In this document: piece after piece, positions 36,675 through 46,996 of the stretch
How the letters are laid out: every line of letters starts with the position of its first letter
Numbering within the stretch: position 1 is the stretch's first letter
NCBI GenBank assembly: GCA_963920525.1
Contig: OY986438.1
Location: 97,269,671 to 97,333,670, forward strand
Source: Dichetophora obliterata
Taxonomy: Eukaryota > Arthropoda > Insecta > Diptera > Sciomyzidae
Direction: 5' to 3'
Length of the DNA stretch: 64,000 nt
Translations under genes and position numbers: made by a program
The notes under the pieces: model-generated
Seen by the model: the letters and a program-made list of their open reading frames with translations, nothing else
The model's database searches: none
Told to the model about the DNA's origin: nothing

Positions 36675-36777
36675 GAAGCACTTTCATTTTTTTTTATTAT
36701 TTTGTTATTTTTTAAGTTTATCAATATTACAAGTTTACGAATTAAGTTGCAAGTACAAGCACTCGAGTTAAATATGT
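36181..36777. repeat. Long inverted repeat (hairpin), ~260-bp arms
   Basis: Arms 36181-36440 and 36503-36777 are near-identical reverse complements, sharing tcgagtgcttgtac, aaagttaaattggctttctt and gaacgtcctccaagtgcca. The loop is about 62 bp and itself resembles part of the arm. Frames appear on both strands because the palindrome mirrors itself, so they are not counted as genes. A transcript would fold into a long double strand. Confidence 0.93.
36643..36671. repeat. (CA)n microsatellite
   Basis: About 14 CA units in the right arm of the hairpin; the matching left-arm site has only gtgtgtgtgg. Confidence 0.95.
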
Positions 36778-36983
36778 CACAAATTGAATAAAATGCAAAT
36801 TAAATAAAATATTTGTGCTAAAACACGACCAAAATGTGAAACGTCAAAATTTGTAATTGTCAAAATGTCATCGTCCATTTGACACAGCAAAAAAGACAAA
36901 TTTATTTCAGCACACACAAATTTGATTCAACCTGATATTTTCTATCCTACCACAACTGAAAAGTTTCCTTTTGACACACAGCC

Positions 36984-39016
36984 TTAATAAAAATAAATAT
37001 GCAGTAGATATAGTCAAATCCTACTTTGCTGCTGAATCTCCGTACCCCCCACTGGTATGAAAGGTACTTGCATAAAAATAGTAAAACTAAAAAGACCAAA
37101 CCACACTTCATATAAAATGGATGAGTTCCAATTTATTAATTTTCATTTTGGCATTAAAACTACCCAAAAATTACAACATAGTTCTATCCTCATGTAAAAT
37201 TGGTCGCTGAATCTGAGTTCGTACTCAGATTTGAAATCAACATCAGTTTGCGGTTGCCAGGAGCAAATCAACGCGAATATAGTTAATTTTTTTCACTCAA
37301 TTTTTCGGTCAAAATTGTGAACAATTGCAAAATTTTTTCAATGTCTGTGTTGCTTACACCGCTATATCTGGGGTTGTTCCATTCCAATTGACCTTTTTTT
37401 ATCTGTTGGATAGATAATTTTTTGTTCTTTAATTGTACAGTAAATTTTTTACGATTTAAAATAAATATCTAAAAATTCAATGAAAACTGTTTTTTATGCC
37501 CGTGATCAAGGTAAATGACATTAAGGTGTGTTTTTGCACCTTTATAAATTATTTAAGCCCTTGACCACACACAAAATGCGTGGTGAACAAAAATTTATAT
37601 AAAAACTATAAAAAATCGCTCCATTCTTTTGAGAATTTAGTATTTTGTAAAAATTTATGTCGCGTTCAGTTGGGCTGTCAAAAAAGTTAATTAAATTTGT
37701 ATACATTTATTTTAAATCATACAAATATACATTTTACAATATAATTAAAATACAACTAATTATCTATCTATCAGGCTCAAAACGAACTTAATCGAAATAG
37801 CACAACCTCAGATATAGCGATTTACATTTAAATACATATGCATACTAAGGGTGACCTTATTTTTCTAAAATACTTTCCTTGAGATGGATGGCTGAAAAAT
37901 CGTTCCTTTTGATGTAAAAACAATAAAAATATCAAATTTTAAGTAATCGGAAATTATTTACCCGACCATCAAAGCGATTTAAATTTGAAATTGAAATATA
38001 TATGAACATTTTTTTGACTTTTTACATATTACTCGATTATTTGCACATACAACCTTATTTTGTGCCTAAAACTGGTATGCACTTCGTTTGTTGTTAAATT
38101 GTCCCTTAAAATGAGCTGTAAAACATAACAATCGGATAAAAATTGCCCGTGATATATCAGTTTTTAAAAAATGTTCTTTTTTTCTTGTTGTAGAAAAAAA
38201 AATCTTAAAAATTCAATATGGAAAAAAAAATTGCAGTGAAATGCTATTTAAATGTTTTCTGAAAAACATTTTTTCAAATACAAAAAATTATATGATTACG
38301 TTGAATAACTTGGTCGTTATGAAATTTTTTACTAGAAGTGTAGCATTATGTAAATTTCGAATTTGGGTATTCTTACGAAAAAAAATCTTCAAAAATGCAA
38401 AAATGCGGTATTTAAAAAAACGACTTAACCGGTGACTCTGGCATAGTCTTAAGCTATTTTGTGCAAAAAACTACAAAAACCAAAATTCGGATTAAAAAGT
38501 TATAGCCATTGAAAATTGATATTTTTTCAAAAATTCTCAAAGTACCTGTTTTTGGCATTTCGAACACAAAAAAAATCATAAAAAATCGATAAAATTTTCA
38601 AATAAAAATAAAAATCGATATTTAAAACAAATTTTAGCAATAAAATAAGAACTAAGCCGAATCTTAAAAAAATTAATTGTAGCTTACCCAGAGTTCGACG
38701 TGTTTGAGATTTCACTTTCTGCATCGTCATCCTCACTGTCGATTTCAGAAAAAACAGAATACTGTTTCGTACATATATGAATATATTTAAATACCCATTT
38801 ATTCTTCAACAGCACAACATCTACAATCTTTTGTTTTGCGATTTTTTTTGCATATTATTTACTCGTAGAATATTGCATTCAACTATCTAAACAATTTTCA
38901 TAAGCGGATGATGAAAAAATGTAAACTAAAAACAGCTGTTATAAAGCGGTTAGAATTAAGGCATATTTTAGAAGGTGTTTTCTAAAAAAGTTTATTGTAC
39001 ATATACATATACAAAT
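36984..39016. other. No gene seen
   Basis: AT-rich sequence, no supported coding frame and no resolved TIR. Confidence 0.4.
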
Positions 39017-39194
39017 GCTCTTATTCTTGTTGTCACCTCGCCTATGTGAGTGTTCTCATACTCGTGTCACGTCACTATAAATCTGGTGTTCTTGTTATCA
39101 TGTGACGTGAGTTTGTGAACTACTACAGATTTCTAGTGACGTGACACGAGTGCGAGAACTCTCACATAGGCGAGGTGACAACAAGAATAAGGGC
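39017..39194. mobile_element. 178-bp hairpin MITE
   Basis: Nearly the whole element is one inverted repeat: gctcttattcttgttgtcac then ctcgcctatgtgag on the left, mirrored on the right as gcccttattcttgttgtcac. Both arms continue through cgtgtcacgtcact. The loop is short. Non-coding. Confidence 0.92.
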
Positions 39195-39739
39195 AAAAAA
39201 ATTTCATTCGCTAGTTTGTTTTACATCATCAGTTTAAGTAAAAAAGAATTTTTTGTTTTTCTTTCTTAACATATATTTTTTATATATAAAGATGGTGTTG
39301 AAGTTGCTTTAAAAAAAGTGAAAATCGGGCCCCACCATACCGTTATTTTTGACCATATTGTTGCGTGTAAATACTAGATAAATTTTCCACAGACAGTTAT
39401 TTTGGTACAATACAAACAGATTAAAAAAAAAATATTTAAAACGGTCGATTAGTTTGTTTGCAGTAGTGTGGCCAGTTTTGAAAAAGTATGTTTCTAGAAG
39501 AACGCATTTAAAGTTACTCTGGCGCATCGGGTCTTAAGCGCTGCACAGTGGGTTGAAATTCCAAAAAAATGGAGATTAATTCACCTAGAAGTCGGAGGGA
39601 ATTTTTGACTTTGGTTTTAGTTAGATTGGGTACAAATAAGAAAAAAAATTCTGTCCGTCCGTCTTTCGATATGATTAAAGTCGTAATTTTGAAGCCATCG
39701 TCAAGAAATTTGATATTTAAGCTTGTATCTAAAATTTAT

Positions 39740-40110
39740 AAATTAAATTAAAAAATGAGCCAAATCGGATGAAAACCACGCCTACCTCCCATACTGAGTG
39801 ATTTAATTTTAAACGTAAAATCTCTTCAAAATCAAAAAATTAAAAAAATGCCATGCAATTTTGCACGTAAGTTTTCCTCTTCAATATAAATTCTAACTAT
39901 GAAATTTGCCAAAATCAGATGAAAACCGCACCTACTTCCCATACAAAATGACGTCATCTAAATAGAAAAACCTTCATAAATTCCTCAAAAATGAATTCAT
40001 TGCATAATATAATTAATTTTGATAATTAAAATGCATTCTGAATTTGAAATTCGGAGAAGTTGAAAGAAACCACGCCTATCGTCCTTACAAAGTGACGTCA
40101 TCAATATAAA
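39740..40110 (-). repeat. Dispersed ~150-bp repeat family, copy 2 (reverse)
   Basis: Three units with ccacgcctacctcccatac (39777), ccgcacctacttcccatac (39930) and ccacgcctatcgtccttac (40070), the reverse complement of the unit at 27070 and 61783. Confidence 0.65.
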
Positions 40111-40839
40111 TAAAAGTTCAAAACAAATGACAAAACTAATTAAAGACAAGAGCCTTTGTTTTTGTAAGAGTGACTATTATCACGATTTTTTATGATAAAA
40201 AAGATTCGGGTAAAAACGAGCAAGTTTTTATTGCTAAATATGGAAGCTTAGATATTGAAGTTTAATACAAAATTTTCATTTCTACTTGATGATACAGTAT
40301 TCCTATTTAAAACTCCACATATATTTCGAAAATAGCGCAAAATTCGACTATTTAAAACAATTTTGTGTCGTATTGCTACACAATTATTTTTAACCATTTT
40401 TTTAATCACGCTAAAATACCTGAAGTTAAAGGTTCCATAATAAAAATTTAACTTTTGATGTACAAAAAAAAATATTAGTTTTTGAACTATGTCAAACTTC
40501 AATTTATTGAACTTGTCAACTACGAACTACGAGCCGTGTTATGAGCAGTGTGGCCACGAGTTAAAAAAAAAAAGAAAGCTAAACTGACCAAAAAAAAAGT
40601 CAAAACAAGCTAAATGGTTTGCAAAAATAAGCTAAAAAAACAGCCAGATCTTTTTCATACAATTTTAAGGTTTTTTATTTAATTTTTAACATAACATTTA
40701 TTTTTAATATATTTATATGCCCATAATATATGACCGTACCGGAAAAAATTTCGCCACACACTATCTAATTTTTTTTTTTGTGTAAGCGTTTTTGGAAAGT
40801 AATTCCCCAAAATTTTTTTTACAAAACGTTTCGTCACAT

Positions 40840-41200
40840 CTCCGACATTTACAGTCCGATCTTAATGTATGGTATATCGATGTTTTTGTCTTGAGAAGAT
40901 TATTTTTTTCTTGCTCCAAAGGCGATTGACCTCAAGTATCCACTAAATCTTAGTCTTACCATCCTTATGTACCACTAATGTCAGATAATTAATGCTCTCC
41001 AAAAATAATTACCTTTTTCCTAAGGAAGTATTTCGATTATTGCAGTAGAACTATTTAGAAAATTATTTTAAATTTATTTTGCCGAACGCAGTCATACCTT
41101 TTCAAATTTTTAGTTATAGCGTCGGTATTTAGAGTTCGATCTTAAAGTATGATGCATATATCAATGTTTGTGTCCTGAGAACACAAATTTTTTGCTTTAA
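40840..41200. repeat. Degenerate direct repeat, ~280-bp period
   Basis: gtccgatcttaatgtatggt near 40856 and gttcgatcttaaagtatgat near 41131 begin two related units that continue through tatcaatgttt.tgtc.tgagaa. Confidence 0.6.
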
Positions 41201-41455
41201 AGGACATTGCATTTTTTAAAAAAAAAGTAAATCAAATAAAAAAATTTTAAACCGTTGCCCAGCATTTTGAAGGCCCTGCTGTCCCTAGCTCTTTAAAGTA
41301 AGCTTTACTTAATTTAAATTTATGAAATGTTTTTAAAATGATATTTACAATGCCTTCTAATTTTCTAATTTTACCAATATTAAAAAATTTAACGTAATAT
41401 GCTGTCGGCTTTTAATATAGTATCTTTTTTCAGAAATGTCAGTAGACTCGCCTAT

Positions 41456-41660
41456 TCCCTACAGAGAAAAGAACCGGTTTTGAACCTATAACCGGTTCAG
41501 AATACTATTTCGTCCCAAGAGATAGGGACCTGTCCCAATTCTGCCACCAACATATGAAACCGACCGGTCACTTTTACATGGCGCTGTCATTGACAGGGGT
41601 CAATTGCTACCTGTTGCATCAACTTGGAACGGTTCAGTGTCCGGTCCAGAAGACGACATT
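41456..41660. mobile_element. TA|CAGAGAAAA element, partial copy A
   Basis: Starts ccctacagagaaaagaaccg. Shares ccgaccggtcacttttacat and gggacctgtcccaattctgc with copy B at 43828. It stops where the LINE tail begins. Confidence 0.65.
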
Positions 41661-43820
41661 AGTTTTTTATTTATTTTTTTTATTTATTTATTTACTTGAT
41701 TGCTAAACCTTAACAGGTTTTATAGCAAATTTAAAATTATAAAATAAGATATTTAATACAATTCAAAAATATAAAGTATGATTTTGAATGAAATAATGTA
41801 TTATTAACAAACTAAAAAGTTTTAGTAAATTGCTTAAAGTATATAATTTTATTAAAGTATAAAAAATAATAGAAAAAAAGTTAAGTCAAAATCGATAAAA
41901 TCAGACAGCATAGCAGGGTTGCGTTTTCAAGACAAACAAGGTCAAGTTAGCAACAATTTTTGTATACGGCGGAGTCGTGTGACAAACAAGGTCTCATACC
42001 CAATAAAACACCACTCCAATAGGTATATATATAATATATATCGTTCTGTCTCCCTGAAGCCGGTGAAATCCTGGCTTGACAGGGTGGTTACTCGACAAAC
42101 TAGGTCAACTTCACCAAACCAATTTTCATAAAATAAAGAAAACCAGTTGCGAACGCAGGCACCAAGACAAACTAGGTCTTATCGGCCACTCATATTAATA
42201 TATTACAAATCGATCTAACGTAGTGTTTCAAGAGGTAAAAAGACACCAAGACACCACGGTACCGTCAACAAATGTTGTCACAACCATCTTGAAGATATGA
42301 GGCAATTGAAGATCCCAGGTTTAGGTCCATTCAGATTATTTAGATATATTATACACCAAAATTTTCCATTTTACGCTTAGGTCCATTTAGATTGTTATAT
42401 TAATGTGTTTACAAATCACCAGATGCATCAGATATATGTTTGAAAGAACTTTACATAATCAACGACGGTACTGCAGGTAATCTATAATTTTATGTTTGAT
42501 TGAGTCCATGGATTCACTTAAGGATATAACATCAGATACAGAATTAAAATCACCGCAAGCGCTTCTAAGAGGTTCATTTTGCAAATAATTAGTTCTACAA
42601 AAGTTCATGTGGAGTAACTCAAAAGATCTTCTAGGACGAAGAGGAATATTAAAATATATTTTACTCAATAAATATGGACTGTTTACATAGCCATGTAAAA
42701 GTTTTATAATCCAACAAGCATTTATCATAATTCTCCGATTTTTTAAAGACGGAAGATTTAAGAGTTGTAACCGATATTCATAAGGTGGTAAGTGAAAATC
42801 AGTATTACAATAAAGATAGCTTAAGCAAAACAAAATAAATTGTTTCTGCACTGATTCAATGTCGTCTATGTAACAACCGTATCTTGGGCACCAAACAACT
42901 GAAGCGTATTCTAAGATAGGCCGCACTAGGGAAGTGAATAAGGTTTTCGTTATGAAAGGATCATTAAACTCTTTTGCCCAACGTTTAATAAATCCTAAAG
43001 TACTATTTGCTCTATTTATTATTTTATTTACATGAATATTAAAGCGTAGTTTAGGATCCATTGTAACTCCAAGATCATTGAAGCTATCTAAGGACTCCAA
43101 TGGATAACCACAAATTTTGAAGGTACATTTAATTGGTGGTTTGCGCGAGAAAGACATATGCTTGCATTTCTTCATGTTGAGGTTCATACGGTTCGTTTTG
43201 CACCAGTTATGAAGATGATCTATGTCGGCTTGCAAAAATACAGCGTCATTATCATTTTTAAAAGAAAGGAAGAGTTTGACGTCGTCAGCAAACATTAAGA
43301 TGCTGGAATGCATTATGACAGATGGCAAATCGTTTATAAAATGTAGAAACAGAAGAGGCCCAAGATGACTTCCTTGAGGTACTCCTGAAGTAACAGGAAA
43401 CTCGTGTGATTTCTTGAGCTTAAAAAGAACAGATTGTGTTCTATTGCTTAAGTAAGATTCAATCCACTTTACCAACGGTATAGGAAATCCAACAAGATGT
43501 AATTTTAAGATCAGTAGTTTGTGATTTACAACGTCAAAAGCTTTGCTAAAATCCGTGTAAATGACATCAGTCTGCATGCCTTTTCCAAAGTTTTCTATAG
43601 TTTTTGATGTAAATTCGAGAAGGTTAGTAACAGTGGATTTTCCAGAAAGGAATCCATGTTGGAAAGGAGACATTAAAGATTTAACGCTATGCGATAGTCG
43701 TGATGTAACAATTGCCTCTAAAAGTTTAGGCAAAGCGCTCCATTTTGCGATGCCACGGTAGTTATCAATTAAAGACCTATTTCCGGATTTATGCAGCGGA
43801 ATGATAAATTTGTAAAGTTA
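41661..43820 (-). mobile_element. 5'-truncated LINE (non-LTR retrotransposon)
   Basis: Contains an intact C-terminal reverse transcriptase frame (42459-43817), about 800 bp of 3' sequence and a minus-strand AATAAATAAA-type tail at 41661-41700. It lies between two copies of a TIR element. The 5' part (endonuclease and the start of RT) is missing, the usual result of incomplete reverse transcription. No clear target duplication was seen. Confidence 0.82.
42459..43817 (-). CDS. LINE reverse transcriptase, N-terminally truncated
   Basis: Open from the truncation point (LYKFIIPLHKSGNRSLIDNY) to TAG at 42459. RT motifs are in order: RGIAKWSALPKLLE, DVIYTDFSKAFDVVNHK (catalytic Asp), SGVPQGSHLGPLLF (motif B), LMFADDVKLFL (catalytic FADD) and NDLGVTMDPKLRF, then a C-terminal region with LGFIKRW. 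The enzyme would copy element RNA at a nicked target site. About 453 codons with no stop suggests recent insertion. No start codon of its own is needed, as the 5' end was lost. The I/Jockey/CR1-type clade is not resolved. Confidence 0.92.
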   Translation of the reverse strand, partial: LYKFIIPLHKSGNRSLIDNYRGIAKWSALPKLLEAIVTSRLSHSVKSLMSPFQHGFLSGKSTVTNLLEFTSKTIENFGKGMQTDVIYTDFSKAFDVVNHKLLILKLHLVGFPIPLVKWIESYLSNRTQSVLFKLKKSHEFPVTSGVPQGSHLGPLLFLHFINDLPSVIMHSSILMFADDVKLFLSFKNDNDAVFLQADIDHLHNWCKTNRMNLNMKKCKHMSFSRKPPIKCTFKICGYPLESLDSFNDLGVTMDPKLRFNIHVNKIINRANSTLGFIKRWAKEFNDPFITKTLFTSLVRPILEYASVVWCPRYGCYIDDIESVQKQFILFCLSYLYCNTDFHLPPYEYRLQLLNLPSLKNRRIMINACWIIKLLHGYVNSPYLLSKIYFNIPLRPRRSFELLHMNFCRTNYLQNEPLRSACGDFNSVSDVISLSESMDSIKHKIIDYLQYRR

Positions 43821-43827
43821 ACTGTTG

Positions 43828-44115
43828 TAAAGAAAAAGGAACCAATTCAGAACCTGCCACGAGATAGGTTCCCAACTGATAGGGACCCGTCCCAATTCTG
43901 CCACTAACATATGAAACCGACCGGTCACTTTTACATGGTGTTGTCATTAACAGGGGTCGATTGCCACCTGCTGCATCACCTAAGACCTGTTATACAGAAA
44001 ATAAAATCCGTCCCGTAATAGGCACAAAAAACTGTTCCATGACGAGTTATATCAGACTTGTCCTGTGACCAGACCAGTAATTTAAGGGCAATTTACTCCG
44101 ATTTTTCTGCAGGGT
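43828..44115. mobile_element. TA|CAGAGAAAA element, copy B
   Basis: Nearly complete copy of the unit at 41456. It contains gggacccgtcccaattctgc, ccgaccggtcacttttacat and gacgagttatatcagac, and ends in tttttctgcaggg. Its right half matches 60646-60850. Confidence 0.65.
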
Positions 44116-44623
44116 TATTATGCTGCAAAGACTATTTCCAATATCGGAAATCAATTTGGTGGTAAAATACGGCTACAGAATATTTTTATAAGTACCCTGT
44201 AGTTTGGCTGGTTGCAGCATATCTCTTTATATATGCCATTTACCGGTATGGCCATTGGGGACAGAAGAATTTTAAAGCACATGGTAATGCACGTTGAGTC
44301 CGTTCGAACCTGTCAATGACATCGATGTGTTAAAAGGACGTACAAAATACGAGGCGAAGGCCCTACCACTGAGGGTACGTGAATTCTCATACATGCAGAA
44401 TGATTAGCAGAATTACAGGGTAAAGCTACGTTTTTGACAGTTCACCAAAAAAGACAAAAAAAGATGTTTTCAAGGGGCAGAAAAGCTAAAAAAAAGCCAT
44501 GAAGCTAAATCGTAAATTTACAGGCTAATTCGCTAAAAAACAGAGTAAATCTAGCCTGAAAAAGGCTAAAATGGTCACACTGGTTATAAGTCTGTGAATG
44601 CAAAGACTATGTCAACGGCATAA

Positions 44624-45122
44624 ACGACGGGAATAAATATAGAGACAGAATTTTTTTTCTAATTAAAATACAAACACCTCTAGGACATCTGGAGCCACCT
44701 CTAAAACATAACTTTTGAACGCGTCAACGACTTCTTCTGGCATTGAAAATCGTTGTCCGTTGTCTACGGACGATGTTGGTCCTTGATGTGCCGAAACAAA
44801 AAGAAGTCATTGGGTGCCAAATCAGGAATGTTTGGCGAATGATCGAATAATTCTGAAGAGTTCTCAAAAACGCCATTGTTTCAGCTGAGGTGTGGGAGCT
44901 CGCATTGTCTTGATGAAGAATTCTTCCGCGGTTCTTTGTTTTCTTTATTTCACGGAACACTTCTGGCAAGCAAATAATTGTGTACTATTTGGAATTGACC
45001 GTTCTACGTGTCTCAAGTGAAACTGAGGCCACATGATCAGTTTGTTCAAAAAAACAGGTGACCATTTGCCTCGCAGTGCTTCGAGAACGAACCTTTTTTG
45101 TTGTATTTGGTTCATTTTGAAA
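44624..45122 (-). pseudogene. mariner-type transposase, C-terminal relic
   Basis: Frames on the minus strand give RQMVTCFFEQTDHVASVSLE, then TRRTVN, a stop, and YTIICLPEVFREIKKTKNRG. These are followed by ILHQDNASSHTSAETMAFL with the second catalytic Asp in LHQDNAS. Shifted frames then yield SFCFGT and PEE..DAF..YVLEV. The N-terminal DNA-binding part is missing and there are several frameshifts and a stop. Belongs to the mariner branch of the IS630/Tc1/mariner group. A perfect palindrome, caactgtaaaagttttacag then ttg, lies just beyond at 45154. Confidence 0.85.
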
Positions 45123-45651
45123 GTGATTTTCTGAATAACTGAGCAAGCCAGAATGCAACTGTAAAAGTTTTACAGTTGAAATAAAATATAGTTGTTTCTA
45201 TGTGTTATAGAAGGAATAGGTAATATTTATTAAGAGCGCTTGGAATCTCATGCACTAAAAAATCGAAAATATGCGCATAAAACATGCACTTAAAACTCTA
45301 AAATATGCTCTAAAACCGGTAACATGCAATTAAAAATATTTTTCTATTACTTTATTATTGGTTCAAAAATAAATACAGCATGTAATTTAACAAAAAAATT
45401 AAAAACAATTAATTTTAAAATACACACAAAATTAATTCATCAAAAACAACAAAAATATGAAGTGAACCTAAAAGTAATAATTATAAGTTTTTCCTATATA
45501 TATTACAATACATGTAAAAGGTTGCAAATCAAAAAAAGAAAAAATAAGCAAAAACCACATGCATTTATTGTAAAATATACAAAAATATGCGCAATAAATA
45601 TAACAAAAACAGCCATTTTTTGTAAAATATTCAAAACAATGCATTTATGAT

Positions 45652-46890
45652 CAATGTGACCAGAAGATTTTTGAAAAAATATGCTTTTTGTTACAAAAAA
45701 ATGCTAAATATTCCACTTTCAATTTTTATATTCCACAAAAATATTCCACTTTCAATTTCAAAGATGAATATCTAAATAAGTCTAAATATGCATATATAAA
45801 AAAACACAGAAGCAACATTTATTTATTTGATTACTATCGCACTTAAATTTATTTTCTTCTCCTAAAAAAAATTATAAACATTGTTATGGTTTTTTGAATT
45901 TTAAGTAACGATATACAATATACAAAACTACAATTTAGGCACATCTTCGAGGTTAATTCTTAAATTGTTGCTTGAATTATTATCATAGAAATTAGCATTT
46001 CTAAATTTTTTTATTAAGCTATCTGGTATTTGATAGGTATTACAACACTTTTTTTGAACATGCAGCCATGTTTTTACATTCAACAAATTATTTAATAGTT
46101 TTTCTTGCATTCTATTTCGAATTTTCGTTTAAATAAGAAAGATTCATATAACTAAAAATTTTCTCAACCTCAGCATTGCTAAATGGTAAGCTTAGCGAGA
46201 AAAGCACAAATTTTGATAAATCTTCAGATTCCGAACTTTGATCAATAACTTTTTTCTGCTTTATTGTTTTGAATCCACATTTTAAAATAGTTAAAAGAAA
46301 TAGCTATTGTTAGCAATAATAGTGGTATTCACAATACTTACAACTTATTGTGATCGAACCTTCAGTAAAGTACATATTATATTTTTACAATCAGCTGATT
46401 TTTGTATGTACTTCTGTTTGGAAATATTAATTTAAATCATCATTTAATTAAAGGAAATCATACAAAAATTGAAATGAAAGAATAAATTATATTAATTTTT
46501 ATTAAATAAACTCACAGCGTAGCCTTTAGCTTGCTCCATGCTGAGTAGAAATGCTTGTACAATCAGCTGATCAGCTCTTTAAGCTGCGTGAAGTTATTAA
46601 ATGAATTGCAATAAAATTGGCAACGAAGAAGTTAACCACAAAATGAATTCCTTATATTGCGTTTTACAAGGTGGTTCAGAGATGAAAAAATATAAAGTGT
46701 CGATAGCGAAAAAATAACCATTTAGTAACCAAATAGACATTTTTTATTGCAATTTTTGTGAATTTTGAAAAATATAATCATACGAAAAATATTCCACTTT
46801 TTTTGCTGCATATTTTTATAAAAAAAAAATATGCTTCCCGAAGTTTAAATATGCCAAAGTGGAATATAATATTCCACTCTGGTCACTCTG
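45652..46890. mobile_element. hAT element, 8-bp duplication TTTATGAT
   Basis: Ends CAATGTGACCAGA and, from the right, CAGAGTGACCAGA. Both sides carry the perfect 8-mer tttatgat (45644-45651, 46891-46898). The interior keeps only a C-terminal hAT transposase relic. Confidence 0.9.
45900..46262 (-). pseudogene. hAT transposase C-terminal (dimerisation) relic
   Basis: The minus strand gives LFSLSLPFSNAEVEKIFSYM, the hATC signature block. After a frameshift it gives RMQEKLLNNLLNVKTWLH. The catalytic part is absent. This confirms the class of the surrounding element. Confidence 0.8.
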
Positions 46891-46996
46891 TTTATGATTG
46901 AATGCCATTTTAAGGGAAATTTCATGATTCGTAAAGATATCTTTACCATTACCATTTTAAAATGCCCAGTAAAAACATGTATTTGCATGAGATTCC

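Larger units (their letters stand above)
35980..36983. mobile_element. PIF/Harbinger-like element, TTA duplication
   Basis: Ends GGCTGTGTGTCAA..GGAAACTTTTCAGT in inverted orientation (about 29 bp). Flanked by TTA at 35977-35979 and 36984-36986, the target size and sequence used by PIF/Harbinger transposons. No transposase. It contains the long hairpin 36181-36777. Confidence 0.8.
40546..44582. mobile_element. hAT-type element enclosing other elements
   Basis: Ends CAGTGTGGCCA (left) and, from the right, CAGTGTGACCA. Flanking 8-mers gttatgag (40538-40545) and gttataag (44583-44590) differ at one base. Subterminal parts repeat agctaaa words in both arms. The interior holds degenerate direct repeats (40840-41200), the LINE 41661-43820 and two copies of the CAGAGAAAA-type element. 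No hAT transposase recognised inside. Confidence 0.75.
45242..46996. mobile_element. TIR element, GGAATCTCATGCA ends, hosting a hAT
   Basis: GGAATCTCATGCA at the left and, read inward, at the right. Arms carry many ATGC/GCAT words (aaaatatgc, aacatgca). The hAT 45652-46890 sits inside. Without it the element is about 510 bp. Confidence 0.65.

Noticed and set aside
36195..36791. 198-codon frame and its mirror frames
   Set aside because: They come from the palindrome 36181-36777; both strands show matching frames, as expected for an inverted repeat.
44400..45650. 108-codon Lys/Asn-rich frame at 45324-45650
   Set aside because: Low-complexity AT-rich translation inside the arm of a TIR element.
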